In this document: positions 19,871 to 29,615 of the stretch, piece by piece
Layout of the letters: each line of letters opens with the position of its first letter
How positions within the stretch are numbered: the stretch's first letter is position 1
DNA from: Protostelium mycophagum
Lineage: Eukaryota > Evosea > Variosea > Protosteliida > Protosteliaceae
Length of the DNA: 31,922 nt
Reading direction: 5' to 3'
Assembly: GCA_002081555.1 (NCBI GenBank)
Contig: MZNV01002403.1
Location: 1-31,922, forward strand
The notes under the pieces: model-generated
Database searches by the model: none
What the model saw: the letters and a program-made list of their open reading frames with translations, nothing else
What the model was told of the DNA's origin: nothing
Program-made: the position numbers and the translations under genes

Positions 19871-20782
19871 TGGACATCACGAAGCCGCTGGGTAAGCATG
19901 AGGCGGAGAAACCAGTGGATGAAGAGGACAGAGTTAAAGTCTTGCACGAATTAGAGGTGATGTGATGGATTCGACGATAACTCACTCCGTCAGATATTAG
20001 ATAGCAATGATGAAGACGTGTTCAATGGCATTGCTGCGCTCACCAGGAGAAAATTCGGCACAACAATGGCGGCCATGTGCCTCATAGACGCACAAAGGCT
20101 GTATATCAAGGCATCAGATGGTGGTAACCTCCCTTCTGAAGTAAGGGATTTCGAATGAATATTCAGACCACACTGTATTAAATTTCATCCAGCGGCCAAG
20201 AGAAAGCGCTTTCTGTGCTCATACAATTCTATATGAAGATACATTTGTCATTCCAGACACTCACAGTGTGGGTGTTCATTTCTTTCTTCTGACTTTGCTT
20301 TTATTTCGATCCCGTTTTTCATCATACGAACCCATGATTCTGAACGAATCTTCGAGGTTTGATGAGCACCTTCATTTTATTAATGACCACAGGATCCATA
20401 CTGGATTGATCATCCTCTTACCGAGGCAGGCATACGGTTCTATGCTGGCATGAGGCTAGTCGTTGATGACAGAGCCATTGGGACTCTATGCGTGTTGGAT
20501 GTGCGGCCGAGAGCCTTCACTGAAAAAGACAAAGTGGAGCTTGTCGAATATGCCAATACAGTTGTGACGGTAAGTCAATATTTTTACAGTGCTTGCAAAA
20601 CCAAATGTGAACGCTGCACAAGATCCTCAAAAGATGATTGGAACCTGATGAGATACCAGGGCATCGAGATCAGAAGGGCTGTAAAATTGATGCAAGAAGA
20701 ACAAGCGCTTGAAGAGCAATTAGAAAAATCACTCAAATTGAGTGATGCCAAACCAGAAGTTGATGAGGACACGAGCTCATGA
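19871..20782 (+). CDS. GAF-domain protein, paralog 1
   Basis: This is a small cytosolic protein of about 210 residues made almost entirely of one GAF domain, a fold that binds small ligands such as cyclic nucleotides or tetrapyrroles. The start MDITKPLGKHEAEK leads into ILDSNDEDVFNGIAALTRRK, then AAMCLIDAQRLYIKASDG, SAFCAHTI, VIPDTHSDPYWIDHPLT, IRFYAGMRLVVDDRAIGTLC and VLDVRPRAFTEKDK. A short charged tail (GIEIRRAVKLMQEEQ, LSDAKPEVDEDTSS) follows. Introns occur at about 19956, 20142, 20269-20391 and 20574-20664. The last is 3n long and has no stop, so unspliced RNA would still translate. The arrangement resembles bacterial-style stand-alone GAF sensors. The ligand is unknown. AATAAA lies at 20817. 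The next gene is its paralog in tandem. Confidence 0.85.
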
Positions 20783-21192
20783 CATTTGGATCATTGTCAT
20801 TGAGATGTACATGTTAAATAAATGAGGATGTTGATCTCATCTTTATCTTAAAAGGTGCTTGGTCATTCCTGTGTGGCACTGCCACCCAGCTGTGACTTGT
20901 GCGGTGACGGGGACATCACCCTATGCGTAACTGCGCATCAATCCCCAAACAATTTGCTCATATCCCCAGTTTGCGGTAATAGACACGTTAATTACCGTTG
21001 ATGATCTCGGTAACTAACGTGTTCATTACTCTGAGAAATGGGGGAATATCTGCATGGAAACGGCTGACTTGTCAGATTTTGATCTTTATATGACGCTTTA
21101 TGATGAACACATAGCAACGTGGGTTCTGCATAGAAACGATCTGTCTTTGGATCTGTTGAAACACAGGGAGAAACACAAGCACCTGCATCATC
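20783..21192. other. Spacer between the two GAF paralogs
   Basis: This holds the 3' UTR of the first GAF gene (AATAAA at 20817-20822) and the promoter of the second. The main structure is the long imperfect hairpin at 20976-21029. A smaller near-palindrome, TGCGTAACTGCGCA, lies near 20925-20938. An open frame starting at 21054 overlaps the second GAF gene in another frame and is not credible. Confidence 0.5.
20976..21029. repeat. Imperfect inverted repeat with 22-nt arms
   Basis: The arms are 20976-20997 and 21008-21029, separated by 10 nt. They match at about 19 of 22 positions. The conserved core is CACGTTA / TAACGTG, and the outer ends are GTAAT / ATTAC. It sits about 165 nt upstream of the second GAF start codon. 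It could be a regulatory hairpin, an RNA structure in a 5' UTR, or a remnant of a small inverted-repeat element; nothing decides between these. Confidence 0.75.
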
Positions 21193-21984
21193 ATGCTACC
21201 CAGAGGAAAACACCAAGCCAAAGAACCAACAGACGAAAAAGAGAGATTAGAAACACTCCACGGATTGAAAGTGAGGACACATGATGGTGAAAATGTAACC
21301 GGTACAGCTTCTAGATACAGAGGATGAAGAGGTCTTTGATGGCATCGCAGCATTGACCAGAAGAAAATTTGATGCATCGATGGCATCGGTATCGCTGATC
21401 GACTCTAAAAGATGCTATCGCAAGGCGCTGGACATGATTGGAGAGCGTGCACCTAAAGAGGTACCACTCTCATGAAAATTTACTGGGAATGTGGAGTTGA
21501 TGGATGTTAGTGTGACAGGGATATGGCGTTATGTTCTCATGTCATCAATCAAGAAGATGTACTCGTCATCTCAGACTCCAAACTGGTAGATCTCTTGAGA
21601 TCTGAATAATGTGAGGTGATATATGATCAGGATCCCTTCTTCATCGATCATCCCTTCTTTATCGGTGATCAACAAACTTGCTTCTATGCCGGTGTCCGCC
21701 TCATAGTGGACAATCGAGCCATCGGTGCACTCTGCATTTTGGACACACGGCCAAGAAATTTCACAGAGAAAGACAAGAATGAGCTGAGGGAATACGCCAA
21801 AACGGTCGAAACGGTCAGTTTGAATTCAAATTTTCCCTCCAAGAATGATGTAATCCTCATGATGGATCAGGGTATAGAGATCAGAAGGGCCGTAAGATTG
21901 ATGCAAGAGGAAGAGAAGTTGAGGTTTATAGAGTCTGAAGAATTCAAAAAGGTGGAGGCTGCATTTAAAAAAATCGCGCATTAG
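21193..21984 (+). CDS. GAF-domain protein, paralog 2
   Basis: A second single-GAF protein of about 190 residues, clearly paralogous to the one upstream. The start MLPRGKHQAKEPTDEKERL leads into LLDTEDEEVFDGIAALTRRK, ASMASVSLIDSKRCYRKAL, MALCSHVINQEDVLVISDS, DPFFIDHPFFIGDQQTCFY and AGVRLIVDNRAIGALCIL. It then continues through TRPRNFTEKDK, GIEIRRAVRLMQEEEKL and a lysine-rich tail. Introns match those of the paralog in position. The intron at about 21813-21872 is 60 nt, 3n and stop-free, as in paralog 1. The acceptor that gives CDRDMALCSH is at about 21515 (gttag). The pocket differs from paralog 1 at several places, for example SAFCAHTI versus MALCSHVI, so ligand preference may differ. It stops at 21982-21984. 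Confidence 0.84.
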
Positions 21985-22082
21985 TGCATCAATCAATCAT
22001 GATGATGACGAAAATAATAATTTTGCATTTGTGCGTTTTTATTTCGAGAATTATCACACCTGCCCGGGGTCAAAAGTGCCAT

Positions 22083-23990
22083 CTACAACGGACCCACTCT
22101 TTTTGTACATCTTGTACATTGACACGTGAACCCGTACGCCCCCTCGATCTCCCTCCGCCTCTCCTCCCACCCCATGTCGACGTCGACATATGATATCGTG
22201 ATCTGTTCATGCTTTTTGATGTTACGTAATGCCACCACGCGCACACCGGCAGCGTCCCCAATCTTTGGGCCGATCACTTGTGCATTTGGTTCACAAGAAT
22301 GGTTCATGGAACTGTGTACAGAAAATAAACCCGTTCCCATGGCGACCGGGATCTCTTCAAGAGGAACCCCCGTTGTAGATGAGAGTTGATTGTACAGGTC
22401 ACGTGACGGGATGGACTCGAAAATCGCGGAATTAAGGTCAACTGCGCCAACCAATTCGGAGAAATATTCAGGCTCGAAAACTAAAATATTCAGATATTTT
22501 AAATTTTAAAAATCACAAAACGTTCCGCGCCTTGCCACAGAATTCAAATTTTAAATCTCAAAACATCCAAATAAAAATCATTAAAATTTCACTGACGATT
22601 CGGTAGGGTAGGTTCAAACATGGTTGTTTTTCGGAGTTTTGACAGAGTGTCTTGTATGATATCATCCTTCATCTGTCTCAAATTTTTGTAACCCGCCGTT
22701 ATGGCCAATTGTGCCTCGTCTTTTTTTAAATTTTGAATGTAACGGCAACTATCCCGCCAGTCTCGTTCTATGAACTGTTCTATTTCTGCCAACGAAGTTT
22801 TCCCGCCATTTTTTTGTTCTCTACAACGAGTAAAAAAATTACTCGTGAATTTTGGAGAAAAAAAGATATCTCAATACCTGTGTTCTGCCACAATATATGA
22901 TATCATCTTTGCAGCAATGACAATTCTGTCCGTAATCTCCTCTGCATGTTCCAGGAACGAGTCGTTTCCAGGGTCGGCTCTACACATCATCCGATGAATT
23001 TTCTGTGAATTTTATTTTTCAAATTTGGCGGGAAAATGTCGACGTCCCCACCTCATTCTTATCCCAACAACCCTTTGTACAAAAAACGGCGGGGCACCCT
23101 TTTTTGACTTCTGTACAGTGTATGAAATCACGGTAGGGTTTGACCAGGCGGTTCTTCAGGAAACCTTCTGACCCGTTGTAGATTCCCAGAAATCCCAAGC
23201 ACCCTTCGCAGGCCATTATAATCTCCTGACTATTTCAGTGGTTTTATTGTTGCAGAGTGGTGAAGATATTCGAATTTTAAAATCGCTGGCTTTAGGACAT
23301 GGCTCTACAAAAATAGTCCGAGATACATGCAGCAGAGCTATACAAGAGATGGTGTTTTCCTCGAATCTCAACGAGAATCTTTAGAGGCAAAATGCATCGT
23401 CTGAACATTGATAATGATCAACTCACCCTGTTCTCTGTCTTTTGAGCGAAAAATAATGGCCTCTCACACAGGATCTCCTCCTCCTCTGCAATGTCCTTCG
23501 CGGCATACAGCCCTTTGCCCGTGATATGATCGAGGCGTATTGCCACTTTAGACATCAGAGGTGCATGTTTTTTGTAATGGGACTCGATTCTGAGCTGTCT
23601 CTTGGCTTGTTCCATGAGATCAGTAAACATGGAAGAGTCGATGGCAGATCCTTCTTTGATCGTCTTCAGTGCCTCTCCGACTTTCCCTAAGCGCAGCAAT
23701 GCTTCTGCCTTACGATGATAATTCTGCAAATATCTTAGAAGTGAGGATTGTTGTGGAGTAGAAGATACCTTGGCATGAGTAGGTTGCGCGGAGATACCTC
23801 TGTCAGCATCTTCTAAACATTTCTCGATCAAGTCCAATTTGTAGTAGCATAGAGCACGATTGGAAAATGAAGGACCAAGTGAAGAGGGATCAGCCGCCCC
23901 CGCGTCAATGGATTCTCCATAACAACGAACGGCTTCTTCTAATTGACCCTTTTGGAAGTACTCATTGCCTCTCTTTCTCAAAGCCTCCAT
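22083..23990 (-). CDS. TPR-SET protein lysine methyltransferase, SMYD5-like
   Basis: Predicted to transfer methyl groups from S-adenosylmethionine to lysines of proteins. The start MEALRKRGNEYFQKGQ (ATG at 23990) opens a TPR array (EAVRCYGESIDAG, SNRALCYYKLD, HRKAEALLRLGK). The SET domain is split. Its N-part (HITGKGLYAAKDIAEEEEIL, CERPLFF) is followed by a zinc module (ACEGCLGFLG ... HCTEVKKGCPAVFCTKGC ... HRMMC). That module resembles the stretched MYND of SMYD5 rather than the compact MYND of SMYD1-4. The C-part has the AdoMet/catalytic NHSCEPNA, ITISYVDVD and a post-SET zinc motif (YGFTCQCTRC). Introns lie at about 22496-22594, 22807-22878, 22989-23038, 23230-23427 and 23726-23770. The stop TAG is at 22083. 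A small 3' overlap of UTRs with the second GAF gene, which converges on it, is likely. The substrate is unknown. Confidence 0.9.
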
Positions 23991-24558
23991 GTCTTTCAAC
24001 TGATTGTTTGCTCATGAGTCACGTGACTGCTGTCATTGTGACAGATGTTATCTTTGCCCAAATGCGGTTAATTATGGTTGCAGCGAATGCGAACCGTGGA
24101 ACTAACTGCCTGATCAAGATCCGCCCAAATTGCAATGTCTTATGCATATTTAACAGGCATCATGCACGTAAAGAGTGAACTCTTGGTCGCCAAAACAGGT
24201 TCCGTCCACGTGTTGTTGTCTACTGACCATGATGCTGTTCTGAAACCGCGAAGAAGCGACATCCAAAGACGGTGTCAAAATTGACATATTTGACATTCAA
24301 AATACGTGGAGCTGTACAACCGAAAGAAGATGTTCTCCGGCGCAACCAAAAACGTCGACCGTAAGCACATCTTGATACCGTGCTGACTCCAGTTTATTAC
24401 CGTGTAATATCATTCTCGATACAGGTGAAGGTGTCGACGAAGATTCAATTTGTTAGCCGCGGAAGGTCATGTCAACAATACCACGTTTACCGTGTCTTTG
24501 GGGCGGGTAAACTTGCCTTTTTGGACGCTCGAGATCATTTTCTCGGGACGGCTGCAGC
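23991..24558. other. Divergent promoter region between the SET gene and the fibro-slime gene
   Basis: Nothing here reads as a gene; the open frames at 23867-24178 and 24380-24562 have no motif and the second overlaps the next start in another frame. The region should contain both divergent promoters and 5' UTRs. An octamer-like ATGCATAT lies near 24141. Confidence 0.5.
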
Positions 24559-27500
24559 ATGAGCAGGGTCATCCTCTTCACGATCGGACTTTTCGTCCTC
24601 TGTAACTTTGTCGCTGCACAACAGCAGACAACACCCGCTCCTGGTGAGTAGATTAATTTTTAATCACCTGGCACTGTATTGATGATCTCAGTCACTTTAC
24701 AAGTCCAAGCACAGTTTAGAGATGTCTGGCCGTGCTCTAACATGAAATATTGTGGTGTGGACATGAATCCCCCTGTCGATTGCTCTAAATACAGATGCCA
24801 CCCCGATTTCGAGAGATACAATGGAGGTGATAGAAACATGGTGAATCCCGTGCTGGCGCCAGATGGACTCCCAACTCTAAACTTGGCCTCTGCTCATCCC
24901 TCCGTAACGAATGCAGACACCTTTTACGCTTTCTACCACGATCTGTAAGTCAACATTCAAATCACGATGAAATGTCACCGGATCCTTCAGCATTTTAATG
25001 TGGACAGATGGCCCAATGGAACAGCAACTAAATACACCATCTATGCCCCCAGAAATATTACGCTCACACAACTAAACCCCGGCTGTAATTACACACAGAC
25101 CCCCGGCTGTGACCGCATCTACCAAGGAAAATTCCCGGAATTTTTCATGATGGACAACGCCGGTTTTGGGTACGTTTCAATAGCATGGGGGCGACCTCGA
25201 CTACAACGCGATCTCTATCGGATGGTGATGACGTCATCTGACGTAATGCAGTAATTACGTGGATGATGGTGGCAAGCATTGGAGAAAAAATTTCGCCTTT
25301 ACTATGATGTTTGTGAGCATTTTCCAGTATAACGGTGGAGAAGTGTTTCAATTCACCGGAGATGACGATGTGTGGTAGGTGTATCCTGACATTTGACACA
25401 TGTCAATGACGTACTGATGACGTCATAGGGTATACATTAACGGTAAACTGGTGATCGATTTAGGAGGTGTGCACGGTGCAGAAGCGGCATCCGTTAACAT
25501 CGACAAGTTGGGTTTGACCAAAGGCAACGGCTACGATTTTAGAATCTTCTACAACGAGAGACACACTTCGGCCTCCACTTTGTACATTTTCGACATTTTT
25601 TCGCTGAAATTTCAGTTGAATTTATGATGTCGTAAACGACAAAAAGGTTGACAGAGTTGCAGCGCCATGACTACCTCTTTAGCTCTGCAATGCCCCTTCG
25701 TCGACTGGTGCAGTAAGTACATTCTACACTGTAACAGACCTGAATGACATGATGTCATGTCATGTCAGATGTCATGTCATGTAGACTGACATGTACGACA
25801 GATGTCTGCGGAGGAAATGGACAATCTTGCTGCCCCGGATGTAAGGCCCCTGACGCATGCTCATTAGCCTCTTGCAACGTGTTCACCGGTACGTCTTCGT
25901 CAAGATATCTCATCATGACGACATCACCAGGTGCCTGTGAAAGCAAAGCCCTCACTTGCGACACCACACTGGACAATAAGTGTTATTCCACACAATGTGA
26001 CCCAAAGTTGGGCTGTAAGGTAAACAAGCTCGACTGTGATGACGGAAACCCGTGCACTATAGACAGTTGCAAGAACAGCACAGGGTGTATACACACTCTG
26101 GACTCCTATGGTGATTTGTGCATAACTGACGTGTGCACCAAAACCGGTATGATACCTGTCAAGAAATGCAACACTACCTCGGACTTGTGCACCAAGAGGT
26201 CAGTATTGAATATTGAAAAGCGAGTTGTAGTCCGGTCTGACTTACGTAGATCTTGTGTCGCCGGGAACTGCTTGTCTTCCACGAAACAATGCCCAGACAC
26301 GAAATGTGGAGTGAATGGACGGTGTTCCTTAGCTACGGGGGATTGTGAATATGACAAAAGAGTCTGCACCAACCCTGACCCTTGCCAGGTCTGTACTTTA
26401 CCTAAGATTTATATTGTCAAAAATACGCCTCTGAAAAATTGTCGCATATCTCTGCGGTTGCTACCGCAAAGCGCAAAGAGATGATGGAGAATCTTTCCCA
26501 CAGAACTGAAAGATGACAGGTCAACAATCGATGTGACAACACTTACGGCTGTGTCTCGGATCCCCGACAATGCACGCCTTCTACTGCCGATTGCACTGTG
26601 ACTAGCTGCAACAGTACCGGGCAGTGTAACTCTGTATTGACGGCCAGTGCCAACTGTAAATTATGTAACAGTAGCTGCGCTTCGGATTACTGCACCACGA
26701 GGGCTTGCAATTATGCCACAGGAACATGTGTCGAGACACCCAACTTCCCAGACTACAACGCTTGCAACAAGCGTAAATGCAACGTCGCCACAAAAAGTGT
26801 CACGGTAAGATATCGCGACATCATGTCTTCTTTACGTAACATGTCATCTTCATGTCACTTGTCAATCTGACATTTTGACAGGTGATAACCACAGACTGTT
26901 CTACCTTTGGTGATGCCTGCACCCCGGGAACTTGTGATGTCGCATCAGGAAAATGCAAAAAGATGCCAAACGTCTGTGATGACGGCAGCTTGTGCACCAA
27001 TGATCTCTGCACATTGGCCAGCAACGGAAGCGCCGTTTGCAATAACGTCCCGACATGTCCTTCGAGCTTCTGCAACGTGACCACCTGTAACCCCGCTACT
27101 GGAGTATGTCTATTCAACCTTACGCTTTGTGCATCGGGAAATCTCTGCGCACCAGGTGATTTTTCACTTTATAATGATATCACTGCTCCGCGATTTATTT
27201 ACACAACGTGATGGATTTGCAGGATTCTGCAATGTCACTGCCGGTGCTTGCGACGTCCAGCCAGTGGATTGTGATGACGGTCTTGACTGTACCACAGACA
27301 GCTGCAACAGCGTAAACGGCACATGCTCACATGTCAGCAACTGCGACGACGGGAGCATCTGTACCGTTGACACATGTCTTCCCAGCGGAAACTGCAGTTT
27401 TGCAGATCTTCCCATCTTTACAAATGCGTCAAATCTGTGTCAATTATGGTATTGTGACAGAGTTCAAGGAAACATGAGTACACCGCTGAAATGCTACCCT

Positions 27501-27931
27501 GAAAACACTTGTGACTGTCAGGTTGACAAAGGTAAGGAGACTCGTCTCGTCTTCGATTTATATTCTATGCGCTGCGCGTCACCAAAACACGTAAAACACT
27601 TGCATAAGCGTCTTTGCATTGTAAAAATGACTAATCGGATTGAAGGATGCGTCTGCAAAGCCTTCCCACTCAGTGTCGCTGCCATTGCCGGAATCACCGG
27701 TGGTGCTATTGCCGGTATCGCCGTCGGTACGTCATATTGACACGCATGTCATTCTGACATTTGACAGGTGCCGCCGCTGGAGTGGGTATTGTGGCATTCG
27801 GTGCAAAGAAAGGTTATGACGCACTGTTAGCTGCAGATATGGCTAGAGGAGCTGTGGTGAACAACCCTCTTCACGAGGCAGCAGGCGGTGAAGTCAACAA
27901 CCCAATGTACGAGATGACTGCTACGGCATAG
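24559..27931 (+). CDS. Fibro-slime/PA14 and cysteine-repeat membrane protein with integrin-beta-like tail
   Basis: A probable surface receptor. The signal peptide MSRVILFTIGLFVLCNFVAA is followed by a fibro-slime/PA14 domain of about 250 residues, with EVFQFTGDDDVWVYINGKLV, DLGGVHGAEAASVNIDKLGL, YDFRIFYNERHTSAS and LALQCPFVDWC. This is the signature of dictyostelid Psi-type secreted proteins. A long cysteine-repeat region comes next, with CDDGNPCTIDSC, CDDGSLCTNDLC, CDDGLDCTTDSC and CDDGSICTVDTC (Pfam Dicty_CTDC type). The membrane helix is glycine-rich with GxxxG spacing (AAIAGITGGAIAGIAVGAAA). The cytoplasmic tail has KKGYDALL, then VNNPLHEAAGGEVNNPMYE: one NPxY motif and a degenerate copy. 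Tail and helix recall the Dictyostelium Sib adhesion receptors, where such motifs bind talin. About a dozen introns, several rich in TGACA/TGTCA, interrupt it. It stops at 27929, with AATAAA at 27943. The ligand is unknown. Confidence 0.9.
25713..25801 (+). repeat. Intron built largely of ATGTC/TGACA pentamers
   Basis: This 89-nt intron of the fibro-slime gene contains a run of ATGTC units (about 25751-25782) together with their reverse complement GACAT. It can fold on itself and offers many TGAC branch-point-like words. Introns at about 25376, 26806 and 27727 of the same gene share the word TGACATTT(T)GACA near their acceptors. Confidence 0.65.
26453..26468. repeat. Perfect small hairpin TGCGGT / ACCGCA in an intron
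   Basis: TGCGGT (26453-26458) and ACCGCA (26463-26468) flank TGCT inside the intron of about 26389-26520 of the fibro-slime gene. Similar GCGG-type hairpins occur in introns of the E1 and acyltransferase genes and in the spacer at 19564. Confidence 0.6.
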
Positions 27932-28109
27932 TTGGAGAGAATAATAAATTGCGAATTTATAAATGTACACGAAGACCTCCTTGGATGACACGCCCTGGAT
28001 GCACCCTTTGGAATGGTGTTGTCCACCAACAAGAGCCGCGATTGTTGTGGTTCTTACTGTTTGATCATTAATTTGCTTTCGGTTTTCACCTCGATCGGAC
28101 GATCGGACG

Positions 28110-28289
28110 ATGACAATGTTTTACCTGAACAAAAATGTCCCTGCTGAGTATACGATGCATCTATGGTGCACCAACGGTGATGGAAAGTGCCAATACCTTC
28201 CTCCAAGACAATGCCTGCCTAATAATGGACCGGTCAGCACTCTGGTGCCACTCGGTCCCCCACAGAAAAAATCAGCTGACGAAAAATAA
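28110..28289 (+). CDS. Possible small protein with three cysteines (59 residues)
   Basis: An uninterrupted frame starts at the ATG at 28110 (MTMFYLNKNVPAEYTMHLWC) and runs through GDGKCQYLPPRQCLPNNGP to a TAA at 28287-28289. Composition looks protein-like (balanced, C-W-C-P content, soluble, lysine-rich end), and it lies in an otherwise gene-poor stretch. There is no signal peptide, so the cysteines are not explained by secretion unless an upstream exon supplies one. It may be a real small gene, one exon of a larger one, or chance. Confidence 0.3.
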   Translation: MTMFYLNKNVPAEYTMHLWCTNGDGKCQYLPPRQCLPNNGPVSTLVPLGPPQKKSADEK

Positions 28290-28714
28290 TTCGCCCGAGC
28301 GGGAAAAAATTTGCCCGAGCTGACAACCCCTCATTATGAATTGTTCCATTCACAACAATACAGAGGAGATGAAATCCTTTATTGGCTTTTGGAATTATTG
28401 TAGTCAAAAGCACTTGTTTGGAAACTGGTGTTCCTCTTGTCTCCCCATATCTCGGTGATATATTGATCATTCAGTGCCACCCTTGAAAAACATGAGGGGT
28501 CGAGTCATCCGCAGCGCAGATCTGGAAAATAAATCCACAGTTTAGTGCGGACACAGTGTCAGTATGCCCCATAGTGTCGAGATCTGAGAGTTAAAATTCA
28601 ATATGAGATTGGATGTCTTTAGATCATTCCGTGCGTGTTCCAAACGAAAAATGTAGGAAAACGACAAGATGTACACCATACATACATATCATCGTTTGGA
28701 AAGTTGTACTATTG

Positions 28715-28746
28715 ATGATGCCGCCCAAGAATGATGCCGCCCAAGA
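28715..28746 (+). repeat. Perfect 2 x 16-bp tandem repeat
   Basis: ATGATGCCGCCCAAGA at 28715-28730 is repeated exactly at 28731-28746. It lies in the gene-poor stretch and is not in a credible reading frame. Confidence 0.75.
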
Positions 28747-29615
28747 TATCACTGCGACCCAGAACGGAAGGTCCATCAAATCAAGCCTCAATTGACGTGA
28801 CAAGCATCGCCAAACAAACCGCCATTGTACAAGTTCTCATCCTCTTCTGGAGCACATGTAAATCATTGAACTCAGGCAGCACTTGTCTTTGTGGATTTGT
28901 ACTGTGCAGTGGTTTCTTTAAGGTCCTGATTTCTTCGCGGTCTCCCAAACGACCGCATCGTTGCTTCCGACCGACAGTCATCTTTGCCTGAACCCACCAC
29001 CAGCAGGCAACCATTCTTCGGTTCAGAATCTGCAAAGTCTTCAGAGATCCAAAAACTGGAAGTTTCTCTGAGTTCTAAAGATCATTCTGCCCAACTCCTC
29101 GCGGATCAGATTTTGTGAAAATATGTTTTAGATCTTCCCAGCAGAAAACTGAACTCGAAGCTTCGTCGCGAGTTTTCCTCCTTTTTCGCGAAAACTCTTC
29201 CGTTCGGCAGCGGTTCGACGAATCCGCCGACTTCCCAGTCCTCCAAAACCGACTTTATGTTTTAAAACATCTGTAAATGTTGTTACAATCCTCTGAATGC
29301 CTTCCAGATGCGTGGGTTTGTGTATTTCGGCGTTGTCCGGCCCAGATGGCCACACCTAATATATCGTATTGAAATTTCGAGGTGACGTCACATTGTGTTT
29401 GTTGGTCGAAATGATGCGATGTTGTCCCAGAAGATTTCGGATTCTTGGTTCTAACAGTTGTAGATGTGTTACATCCGTGTCAACTTGTGTCACCTTGAAG
29501 TGTCTAAGGATGCGAGTTTGACATCGCAATAACACATCTCCTTAGCAACGGCCTTTTCTCACCAACAGGCGCTCGCGGGGTTTCTGAGCATTTTCTGTCG
29601 AGCGAGCTCTCGAAC

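Larger units (their letters stand above)
27932..29615. other. Gene-poor stretch of 1.7 kb
   Basis: This is the longest stretch without a gene I can defend. It holds the 3' UTR of the fibro-slime gene, the small ORF at 28110-28289, a 16-bp tandem duplication at 28715-28746 and the promoter of the secreted gene at 29616. Minus-strand open frames at 28781-29035 and 29128-29355 are basic and motif-free; they could be exons of an undetected gene, but I found no splice path linking them. Near 29168-29198, GAGTTTTC and GAAAACTC form a hairpin. One TGACGTCA lies at 29383-29390. Confidence 0.4.

Noticed and set aside
20450-20782. Single 110-residue frame reading through the last intron of GAF paralog 1
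   Set aside because: Comparison with paralog 2 shows that the middle part is not conserved while both flanks are, so an intron is more likely. Retention is discussed as a finding.
28781-29355. Minus-strand frames of 84 and 75 codons in the gene-poor stretch
   Set aside because: They are basic, motif-free and lack a splice path joining them. I do not call a gene.
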